Positions 23,774-31,093 of a stretch of DNA of 64,000 nucleotides are shown piece after piece. This stretch comes from Hymenobacter montanus (GTDB lineage: Bacteria; Bacteroidota; Bacteroidia; Cytophagales; Hymenobacteraceae), in the NCBI RefSeq assembly GCF_014699115.1, contig NZ_JACXAD010000026.1, positions 1-64,000 on the forward strand, in the 5' to 3' direction. Each line of letters begins with the position of its first letter. The stretch's first letter is position 1. The position numbers and the translations under genes are program-made. A model generated the notes under the pieces. The model worked only from the letters and a program-made list of their open reading frames with translations, was not told the origin of the DNA and searched no databases.

Positions 23774-24781
23774 ATGAAAAAAACCTTCTTATTCCTGCTG
23801 GGCAGCCTGTTGCTCCTGGCTCCGCGCCCCGGCCGGGCCTGCGACATCTGCGGTTGCTTCATGGGCATTACGCCCTACGACAACCAAAGCGGCGTGAGCC
23901 TAATGCACCGCTACCGCATCTTCAACGGTTACCAGGCGCTGGGCCAGACGCCCCACTTCTTCCCGGCGGGCGCGCGGCCTTTTTTTCCTTCGTCGCTCAA
24001 CGGGGATAATGGCTACGCGCACGACCACAGCGGTGACCCCACCGATTTCGAGGCATTTCGCGTCATCGAGCTGCGCGGCAAGTATTTCCTCTCGCAGCGC
24101 GTGGAGCTGAACGCCTTCGTGCCCTATGTGATGAACACCTCACAGATCAACGGGCGCCAGCTCAACGCTGCGGGCGTAGGCGACGTGACGGTATTTGCCG
24201 GCTATCACCTCATCCGGCAGATTGAAACGGCCGGGGTGCAGAGCCGCCTCATTGTGGGCGGCGGCGTGAAGCTACCCACCGGTGAATACACCCGCCGGAG
24301 CGACCGGGGCCAGCGCTATCCGCTGCTCAACCAAGTGGGTACCGGCACCACCGATGGCTTTGTGTACGCCAATTACATCGCCGGCTTCCACAGCTTCGGG
24401 CTGAGCGTGAACAGCAGCTACCGCCGCTGCACCGAAAATACCTTCCGCAACAGTCTGGCTCCGAGCACGGCCACTTACGCCAGCTTGTTCTACCGCATTC
24501 CGCGGGGCGCCGATTGGCAGGTATACCCTTCGGCGCAGTTCTTTTACGAGAAAACCAAAGGTGAAATGCTCGAAGGCAAGCTCACCGGCGAACACGCCAT
24601 GAATAATGCTCTGCTCGGCCCAGGCCTCGACATTTACTATAAAAACGTCGCGCTGAACACCAGCTTCCAACTGCCCATCTACACCGCCGAAACCGACCAT
24701 CCGGCCAGTGCCGGCCGCTTCGTGGTGTCGATAGGCTACAGCTTCAACCAGACCAAGTATCTGCTGCACGGCAAAAGCTGA
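23774..24781 (+). CDS. Exported beta-barrel protein with CDICGC motif, transporter-like
   Basis: A 335-residue outer-membrane-type protein. From the Met at 23774 a signal peptide (MKKTFLFLLGSLLLLAPRPG) precedes the conserved mature N-terminus ACDICGCFMG, a Cys triplet likely to bind metal. The rest is beta-barrel-like: alternating aromatic strands, LRGKYFLSQRVELNAFVPYV, LIVGGGVKLPTGEYTRR, and an aromatic C-terminal strand region (VVSIGYSFNQTKYLLHG). Such CDICGC proteins sit beside MbnP genes in other Bacteroidota as I recall, consistent with a copper/metal envelope module. Two further Met codons upstream (23735) would hide the signal peptide. Confidence 0.82.
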   Translation: MKKTFLFLLGSLLLLAPRPGRACDICGCFMGITPYDNQSGVSLMHRYRIFNGYQALGQTPHFFPAGARPFFPSSLNGDNGYAHDHSGDPTDFEAFRVIELRGKYFLSQRVELNAFVPYVMNTSQINGRQLNAAGVGDVTVFAGYHLIRQIETAGVQSRLIVGGGVKLPTGEYTRRSDRGQRYPLLNQVGTGTTDGFVYANYIAGFHSFGLSVNSSYRRCTENTFRNSLAPSTATYASLFYRIPRGADWQVYPSAQFFYEKTKGEMLEGKLTGEHAMNNALLGPGLDIYYKNVALNTSFQLPIYTAETDHPASAGRFVVSIGYSFNQTKYLLHGKS

Positions 24782-24795
24782 TTTTCGGGCCGACT

Positions 24796-25106
24796 ACTAA
24801 GAAGCCGTTTGCGTTCGCTTTTAGAACGGAGAACCTAGAGCTCAGAACTCAGAAGTTGTTTAAGTTATTTCTTCTTCCTGCGGTTAGACCACCTTCTCAG
24901 CTTGGCCGTGCGCTGAAACAACTATTCAGGGGGCCTTCAAACGCGCCAAAAGGTGGCAAATGCATTGGTAAGAATCTGATTTTTAGCGAATAAATAACTT
25001 AAACAGCTGCTTAGACCGAAGTAGAGAGCCGGCTTTGGGCTAAAAAAGCAATGTCCTCAACTCTAGGTTCTTCGCTCTGAAAGCGAACGCAAACGGTTTC
25101 TAAGCT
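24796..25106. mobile_element. Nested inverted-repeat element, probable MITE or IS remnant
   Basis: Outer arms ~24796-24843 and ~25056-25106 share an imperfect ~45-base inverted repeat (core CCGTTTGCGTTCGCTTT and its complement). Inner arms 24851-24870 (AGAAGTTGTTTAAGTTATTT) and 24992-25012 are also inverted. Neither strand carries a meaningful reading frame. The AAGTTATTT ends look like insertion-sequence termini, so a small internal element nested in a larger palindrome is plausible. Confidence 0.65.
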
Positions 25107-25228
25107 GCGGCTTGGCTGCTCGCACAACGACCGGCCGCGTTTCCCTCGAAGATGCAACTACCAAGCTGAGCCCTAGGAACTCCAACTGCTGAGTTGCGTA
25201 CGCAGATGGTTTCTTAACCCTCTTTTCC

Positions 25229-25570
25229 ATGAGCATCTCCCTTAATCCCCAGGCCGTTGTCTTCGCCCGGCACCTCATCCAGGAAGGCAAAATCAAGAAC
25301 GACGAGGGCCACTGGGGCCAGCATAACCCCAATTCAGCCGCGGAAAACGCCTTTCTCGAAAAGCACGAGCTGGAAGAGTATGCCAACTGGCACCTTGGCC
25401 TCGACACCAGCAAGGGCGAAAACACCAAGGGCCGCTACAAATTTCCATACGGCGATTTCAAAACCGTACACCGCGACGGCCTGATTGCCGCCAAGGAGCG
25501 GGCCGCCCAACAAGGCTACCACGACATCGAGAAAGCCGCCGATGAGCTGCTCAAACGGCTGGAGGCATGA
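25229..25570 (+). CDS. Conserved hypothetical protein (113 aa)
   Basis: A hydrophilic cytoplasmic protein of a widespread, unnamed small family. Conserved-looking features are NPQAVVFARHLIQEGK, EGHWGQHNPNSAAENAFLEK, EYANWHLGLDTSKGE and the block NTKGRYKFPYGDFKTVHRDG, followed by an amphipathic C-terminal helix (YHDIEKAADELLKRLEA). I remember near-identical blocks in proteins of unrelated bacteria, which argues that the gene is real and perhaps mobile. The function is unknown. It is a single gene between two repeat elements. Confidence 0.85.
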   Translation: MSISLNPQAVVFARHLIQEGKIKNDEGHWGQHNPNSAAENAFLEKHELEEYANWHLGLDTSKGENTKGRYKFPYGDFKTVHRDGLIAAKERAAQQGYHDIEKAADELLKRLEA

Positions 25571-25602
25571 CACTCCATGATTATTACCCCAAATAGTGGA
25601 AC

Positions 25603-25760
25603 AGCCGCGTAGCGGCGGCAGGTTGGTAGAACATTTACCTCTTGCTCTTGCCAACCTGGAGCCGCATAGCGGTGGCAGAGTCGCCAGACGAAGCTGTCAC
25701 CGCTACGCGGTTATTAACCACGCGGCCTTTTTTCTACCAACCGGTCGCCGCTACGCGGCT
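25603..25760. repeat. REPIN-like inverted pair, AGCCGCGTAGCGGC family
   Basis: Arm 25603-25631 and arm 25732-25760 match in 27 of 29 positions as inverted copies (AGCCGCGTAGCGGC...GGTTGGTAGAA). Between them is a second inverted pair around 25660-25715 with the same CCGC(T/A)(A/T)(C/G)GCGG core. It fills the gap between two convergent genes. A related single hairpin is at 35364-35420. Confidence 0.7.
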
Positions 25761-25811
25761 AGGCCGCAGCTTAAGGTAATTATACTCTTTTAAGCAAACC
25801 CGTTTTCTTGC

Positions 25812-27002
25812 TTAGCCGAGCGCTACCACCCCGGGCAGCTCCTTGCCTTCCATGTACTCCAGCAAGGCACCACCGCCCGTGCTGATATAGCTCACCTGCT
25901 CGCCGAAGCCCAGCTGCTGCACGGCCGCGGCCGAGTCGCCGCCGCCGATAAGCGAATAGGCACCGCCGGCCGTGGCCTCGGCAATGGCGCGGGCCACTTC
26001 CGTGGTGCCCCCGGCAAAGTTGCTCATTTCAAACACGCCCATCGGCCCGTTCCAGAGAATGGTTTTGCTCTGGCGGATGAGGTCGGCGAAGGCCGCGCGG
26101 CTGGCCGGGCCAAGGTCGAGGCCCATCCAGCCGTCGGGAATGGCGGCGTTGGGGGCTTCCTGCACGTCGGCGTCGTTGGCGAAGCGGTTGGCAATGAGTG
26201 AGTCAGCGGGCAGCACCAGGTTCACACCCTTGGCTTTGGCTTTTTGGATGAGCTGCCGGGCCAGGTCTACCTTGTCGGCTTCGAGCAGGGAGCTGCCCAC
26301 GTGCCCACCCTCGGCCACGGCAAAGGTGTAGGCCATGCCGCCGCCAATGAGCAGATGGTCGACCTTGTCGAGCAACTTTTCGATGATGAGGATCTTATCC
26401 GAAATCTTGGCCCCGCCCATGATGGCGGTAAAGGGCCGCTCGGCGTTTTCGAGCACCTTCTGGGCGTTCTCCAGCTCCGATTGCAGCAGGTAGCCCCCCA
26501 CCCGGTCTTGCGGGGCGAAGGAGGTTGCCATCACGGCCGTGGAGGCGTGGGCGCGGTGGGCGGTGCCGAAGGCATCGTTCACGTACACGTTGCCCAGGGC
26601 GGCCAGCTTCGCGGCAAAGGCGGGGTCGCCGGCTTCTTCTTCCTTATAAAAGCGCACGTTGTCGAGCAACAGCACTTGGCCGGGCTGCAGGGCCGCGGCT
26701 TTCCGGGCGGCTTCGTCGCCGAGGACGTCGCCACCCCACTGCACGTCGCGGCCGTACTCCTGCGAGAGGCGCGCCACCAGGCTTTCCAGCGAATACTTTC
26801 TTTCGTAGCCCCCCTTAGGCCGGCCCAGGTGCGAAAGCAGCACCACCGAGCCGCCGTCGTTCAGGATTTTCAGCACCGACCGCGTGGCCATGCGGATGCG
26901 GGTGTCGTCGGTGATGCGCAGGTCCTGGTCGAGGGGCACGTTGAAATCGACGCGCATCACGGCGTGCTTACCAGCGAAATTGTAGGTATCGAGGGTGTTC
27001 AT
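25812..27002 (-). CDS. pgk: Phosphoglycerate kinase
   Basis: Glycolytic enzyme that transfers phosphate from 1,3-bisphosphoglycerate to ADP. From the Met at 27002 the product has 396 residues, the normal length; the longer frame to 27140 adds low-complexity sequence. The N-terminal HAVMRVDFNVPLDQDLRITD with the following TRIR contributes the substrate-binding Arg cluster; SHLGRPKG, NVYVNDAFGTAHRAHAST and AIMGGAKISDKILIIEKLL are standard. The C-terminal nucleotide domain shows WNGPMGVFEMSNFAGGT and SLIGGGDSAAAV. Divergent from the ddl gene; its promoter region overlaps the ddl leader. Confidence 0.97.
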   Translation of the reverse strand: MNTLDTYNFAGKHAVMRVDFNVPLDQDLRITDDTRIRMATRSVLKILNDGGSVVLLSHLGRPKGGYERKYSLESLVARLSQEYGRDVQWGGDVLGDEAARKAAALQPGQVLLLDNVRFYKEEEAGDPAFAAKLAALGNVYVNDAFGTAHRAHASTAVMATSFAPQDRVGGYLLQSELENAQKVLENAERPFTAIMGGAKISDKILIIEKLLDKVDHLLIGGGMAYTFAVAEGGHVGSSLLEADKVDLARQLIQKAKAKGVNLVLPADSLIANRFANDADVQEAPNAAIPDGWMGLDLGPASRAAFADLIRQSKTILWNGPMGVFEMSNFAGGTTEVARAIAEATAGGAYSLIGGGDSAAAVQQLGFGEQVSYISTGGGALLEYMEGKELPGVVALG

Positions 27003-27169
27003 GAAGAAGGTTGGTGAGGCAGGATAAGTAGTGGGTTGGGGCTGCAAAGTAGAACAGAAACCGGCCTCCTTACCAAGGAGCGGATGCGGCTGGTCCTTTC
27101 CGCTCCCCTCCCCCTCCATTCCTTTGCCGGCTGTTCTCATCCGCTTAGCACCGGCCCCTCTCCCCTTCT

Positions 27170-27177
27170 TACCTTTG
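27170..27177 (+). promoter_or_regulatory. Promoter -7 box of the double ddl gene, leaderless arrangement
   Basis: TACCTTTG ends eight bases before the ATG at 27186. The expected transcription start would fall at or a few bases before the ATG, so the mRNA would have almost no leader. No clear TTG box is seen at the normal distance. Confidence 0.5.
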
Positions 27178-27185
27178 CGGCACTT

Positions 27186-29954
27186 ATGAAAATCGGCATT
27201 TTTTTCGGGGGCACTTCGCGCGAGCGGGAGATTTCTTTCGCGGGCGGCCGCACCGTATTCGACAATTTAGACAAGGCTCTGTTCCAGCCAGTGCCCATTT
27301 TTGTGGACAGCCTGGGGCAATTTATTCTGCTCGATTGGCAGTTTATCTACAAGGGTACTATTCGGGACTTTTACCCCCCGGTGGCTTCGCAGCCGCCGTC
27401 GTTGCACCACTTGCAGGTCTACATCGAAAGCCTGGGCGAGCTCAGCCCCGAAGAAAAGCTGCGGGCCATTTCGAAAGTAGGCCGGCCGGTGCCCACCGAA
27501 GAGCTGCCGCAACTCATGGACTTCGCGTTCCTGGCCCTGCACGGGCCGGGCGGCGAGGACGGCGCCATTCAGGGGCTGCTGGAATGGCTGGGCATTCCCT
27601 ACTCGGGCTCGGGCATTCTGCCGTCGGCGTTTGGCATCGACAAGGTTGCCCAGAAGAATTTGCTCCGCGCCCTGGGTCGGCCCACGCCCGCTTTTCGGGT
27701 TATCCAGGCCGCGGAGTGGGACAGCACCGACCACGCGGCCACGCTGGCCTACCTGGTGCGCGAGCTGGGCCTGCCGCTGGTGCTCAAGTCCCCCCGCCAG
27801 GGCTCCAGCATCGGGGTGAGTATTCTCAAAACCGACGACCTGGCCCAGTTCGAGGACGCCATTGAGCGCAGCCTATTCCGCAAAGTGGTGAGCCGCCAAG
27901 AGTGGCAGGGCCTGGGTGAGCAGGACAAGCTGGCCTGGGTCCAGCACCTCACCGACATCCGCGAGGGCATTGGCCTACCCGTGGTGCTTACGGGCTTAAC
28001 CGGGCAGCAACCCGGGGCCAGCCCGTCCCCCATTATTTATCACCCCGAAGCCCTGCTGTACGCCCTGAACGAGCAGCTAGCCACGGCCGAGACCGTCCGC
28101 CTGACCAACGTGGACGGCGAAACGCAGGTGCTGGTCGAGAGCTTCGTAGCGGGCCGCGAGTTCAGCTGCATCGTGGTGGAGGACCCCACCGGCCAGCCCC
28201 TGGCCCTGCCCCCAACCGAGATTGTGAAAGGCGAGGAACTGTTCGACTACCGCTCGAAGTACCTGCCCGGCCTGGCCCGCAAAGTCACCCCGATTGATTT
28301 GCCGGAGGCGAAAATTCAGGAGATTCGGGCGGCCTGCGAGGAGATGTTCCGCACGTTCGGCTTCCAGGTGTACGCCCGGCTCGATGGGTTTTACGTGGAA
28401 GGCGACAAGGGGCAGGGGGAAGAGGCGGCCCCTCTTCTTTTTCTCAACGACCCGAACACCACTTCGGGCATGCTGCCGGCCTCGTTCTTCTTCCACCAAG
28501 CGGCCGAAATTGGGCTCAACCCCTCGCAGTTTCTCACCTACCTCATCCGTACTTCGCTGGCCGCGCGGCGGCGCGCTGGTTTACGCCCCCTGAAGCTTGG
28601 TGGCCTGCTCGCCCAACTGGATACCGCCGTGGCTAATCGCCAGCACGAAGCCACCGAGCGCATCCGCGTGGCCGTCATTATGGGCGGCTACTCCTCCGAA
28701 CGGCACATTTCGGTGGAGAGCGGGCGCAACATCTACGAGAAGCTCAGCTCCTCGGCCAAGTACGCGCCGGTGCCCGTGTTCCTCACCGGGTCGGCCGAAG
28801 AGCACCGCCTCTACGTGCTGCCCGTAAACGTGATGCTGAAGGATAACGCCGACGACATCCGCGAGAAAATCGAGCACGCCGAAGCCGGCGAAGCCCCGCA
28901 CCCCATTCTGGACCGCATTCGCCACGAGGCCCGCGCCATTACCAGCACCTACGCCGGACAAGCCCTGGCCCAACCGCGCCGCATTTCGTTCGATGAGCTG
29001 GCGCAACTGGCCGACGAAGTCTTTATCGCGCTGCACGGCCGCCCCGGCGAAGATGGCGCCCTGCAGCAGCAGCTGGAAAAATACCACCTGCCCTATAACG
29101 GCTCAGGCGTGGCCAGCAGCAGCGTCACCATCAATAAGTTCGTGACCAACCAGCGCCTGCGCGAAGCCGGCCTGCTGGTGGCCGAGCACCGCATGGCCAA
29201 TCAGCTGGAGTGGCAAGTCGACGCCGAAAGCTTCTACCGCCGCCTGGAAGCGCAGTTCCCCTACCCCTTCATCGCTAAGCCCGCCGACGACGGCTGCTCT
29301 TCGGCGGTAAAGAAAATTAAGAGTCGGGCCGAGTTGGCAGCCTTCTGCCAGCTGATTTTCCGCGCCGACGAAGACCTGCTCCCCGGCCCGGCCGAGGTGT
29401 TGCAGTTGGGTTTCAAAGAAGAGTTTCCGCGCAAGGATGCTTTCCTGGTCGAAACCCTCATCAGCCGCGACGGGGCGGCCCATTTCCTGGAAATCACGGG
29501 CGGGCTGCTCACCTCCTACGACGAAGACGGGCACCTCAACATTGAAGTGTTCGAAGCCAGTGAGGCCCTGGCCACCGGCGAAGTACTAAGCCTGGAGGAG
29601 AAATTCCTGGCCGGGGAAGGCCAGAACATTACCCCCGCCCGCTACGACGTTGACCCGGCCGAGCGTCAGCGCATTTCCAATGAGGTAAAAGCCGTCCTGC
29701 GCCGGGTGGCCGAAGTGCTTGACATTCAGGGCTACGCCCGCATCGACGCCTTTGTGCGCGTCCGCCAGAATGGCAACGTGGAGGTGTTGATTATTGAAGT
29801 CAACTCCCTGCCCGGCATGACGCCGGCTACCTGCATTTTCCACCAAACGGCCCTGGCCGGTTACACCCCCTATCAGTTCATCGACCGGATTCTGGAGTTT
29901 GGCAAGGCCCGGGTGGCCAAGGCCGCTGAGCAACCTGCTCCCCTCCTCCGCTGA
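27186..29954 (+). CDS. ddl: Tandem (double) D-alanine--D-alanine ligase
   Basis: Joins two D-Ala for peptidoglycan synthesis using ATP. The 922-residue product is about three times a normal Ddl and contains two Ddl-like ATP-grasp units in series. Unit 1 starts at residue 1 (IFFGGTSREREIS), with LALHGPGGEDGAIQGLLEWL, IPYSGSG, and LKSPRQGSSIGVSI, and ends NDPNTTSGMLPASFF. Unit 2 starts near residue 496 (VAVIMGGYSSERHISVESG), with ALHGRPGEDGALQQQLE, LPYNGSG, KPADDGCSSAV and EVNSLPGMTPAT. Both units keep the main substrate-binding blocks, but the metal-site E-x-N is D-x-N in unit 1. The ATG at 27186 matches the usual Ddl start; the longer frame does not. Confidence 0.9.
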   Translation: MKIGIFFGGTSREREISFAGGRTVFDNLDKALFQPVPIFVDSLGQFILLDWQFIYKGTIRDFYPPVASQPPSLHHLQVYIESLGELSPEEKLRAISKVGRPVPTEELPQLMDFAFLALHGPGGEDGAIQGLLEWLGIPYSGSGILPSAFGIDKVAQKNLLRALGRPTPAFRVIQAAEWDSTDHAATLAYLVRELGLPLVLKSPRQGSSIGVSILKTDDLAQFEDAIERSLFRKVVSRQEWQGLGEQDKLAWVQHLTDIREGIGLPVVLTGLTGQQPGASPSPIIYHPEALLYALNEQLATAETVRLTNVDGETQVLVESFVAGREFSCIVVEDPTGQPLALPPTEIVKGEELFDYRSKYLPGLARKVTPIDLPEAKIQEIRAACEEMFRTFGFQVYARLDGFYVEGDKGQGEEAAPLLFLNDPNTTSGMLPASFFFHQAAEIGLNPSQFLTYLIRTSLAARRRAGLRPLKLGGLLAQLDTAVANRQHEATERIRVAVIMGGYSSERHISVESGRNIYEKLSSSAKYAPVPVFLTGSAEEHRLYVLPVNVMLKDNADDIREKIEHAEAGEAPHPILDRIRHEARAITSTYAGQALAQPRRISFDELAQLADEVFIALHGRPGEDGALQQQLEKYHLPYNGSGVASSSVTINKFVTNQRLREAGLLVAEHRMANQLEWQVDAESFYRRLEAQFPYPFIAKPADDGCSSAVKKIKSRAELAAFCQLIFRADEDLLPGPAEVLQLGFKEEFPRKDAFLVETLISRDGAAHFLEITGGLLTSYDEDGHLNIEVFEASEALATGEVLSLEEKFLAGEGQNITPARYDVDPAERQRISNEVKAVLRRVAEVLDIQGYARIDAFVRVRQNGNVEVLIIEVNSLPGMTPATCIFHQTALAGYTPYQFIDRILEFGKARVAKAAEQPAPLLR

Positions 29955-29992
29955 GGGGGAGCTTCCGTTCTTTGCTGAAACAATTACCTCCC

Positions 29993-30754
29993 ATGGCTTT
30001 CCTAAAATCCAACACCCCGCTCGACGTTCTCAAGCACCTGCTGCTCATTGCCGGGGTAGGGCTGCTGCTCGTGCTGGGCTTTTTCTACGTGTACCTGCCC
30101 GTGAGCACCCACCACGGCGAAACCATTACGGTGCCCAAGGTGACGGGCATGAACGTAGCCGACCTGGAAGAATACCTCGACGCCCGCAAGCTGGCTTATT
30201 TTGTCGACGACTCCAGCTACAGCCCCAGCATCCGGCCCTTCACCGTACTGCAACAGGACCCGGCCCCCGGCGAGAAAGTAAAGGAGGGCCGCAAAATCTA
30301 CCTGCAGGTGAGCATGAAAAACCCACCGGTGATTAAAATGCCTAAGCTCACCGATGGCTCAGCGAAAAATGCCATGCTCATTCTCAAAAGCTACGACCTG
30401 GTGGTGGGCCAGATTCAACTGGTGCCCGATCTGGCGCAGAACGCCGTGCTCAAGCAGTTCGTGAATGGCAAGGAGATAGCGCCCGGCGCACCCATTGCTA
30501 AGGGCACCAAAGTTGACCTGGTGGTGGGCGACGGCCAAGGCAACCAAACCTTTGCCGTGCCCAACCTCGTGAACATGCCCGAGGACGAGGCCATCACCCT
30601 CCTGGTAGGCCAGGGCCTGCAAAAGGGCGAGGTGTTTGAGATGCCCGTGCAAGCAGGCCAGATGGCCGGCACCGTGGTGCGCCAACGCCCCGTGGCCGGC
30701 CCCGATGCCACCATCCGCACGGGTCAGCTCGTCGACATCTGGGTGGCCAGGTAA
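29993..30754 (+). CDS. PASTA domain membrane protein
   Basis: A 253-residue protein with one N-terminal transmembrane helix (about residues 13-35, HLLLIAGVGLLLVLGFFYVY) and three PASTA domains outside (about 45-110, 112-185 and 190-253; each shows the VPKVTGM/AxxxLx/GKVxEGxxIxL pattern). PASTA domains bind peptidoglycan fragments and usually sit on Ser/Thr kinases or PBPs; here there is no kinase or transpeptidase. It follows the double ddl gene by 38 bases, so it may be co-transcribed and act in cell wall sensing or assembly. The Met at 29972 is seven residues earlier and also possible. Confidence 0.88.
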   Translation: MAFLKSNTPLDVLKHLLLIAGVGLLLVLGFFYVYLPVSTHHGETITVPKVTGMNVADLEEYLDARKLAYFVDDSSYSPSIRPFTVLQQDPAPGEKVKEGRKIYLQVSMKNPPVIKMPKLTDGSAKNAMLILKSYDLVVGQIQLVPDLAQNAVLKQFVNGKEIAPGAPIAKGTKVDLVVGDGQGNQTFAVPNLVNMPEDEAITLLVGQGLQKGEVFEMPVQAGQMAGTVVRQRPVAGPDATIRTGQLVDIWVAR

Positions 30755-30777
30755 GGTGGTGAATGAAAGAGTGGTGA

Positions 30778-30901
30778 GTGGTGCCACGAATCCCGCGGAG
30801 CGGTTCGTGGTATCACTAAATTGTGAAAAAATACTCGACAACCTCGTTCCAAGGTTAGTGGAGTGGTACCACGAACCGCTCCGCGGAATTCGTGGCACCA
30901 C
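30778..30901. repeat. REPIN-like inverted pair, CCACGAA...TTCGTGG family
   Basis: Two 39-base units (30778-30816 and 30863-30901) are inverted copies differing at about two positions. Each unit is itself a hairpin (CCACGAA / TTCGTGG around CCGCGGAGCGG). This two-REP-in-inversion layout defines REPINs. Confidence 0.75.
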
Positions 30902-31093
30902 CCCGTGCTAAACCACCAGCCACAAGGCCACCAGACTTCATTGGTACTCGGCAATGCCGACCTTTGCTACGCTTTCTGCTTATGGTCAGGAGCCACTATC
31001 CCAATAGTGCTCATCCTGGCCCGGCTGCAGCCGGGGACTTAAGTTCTTACACTTTTTTGCCTGTTGCCGTCGTTGGGTATTAAATACTCTCTT

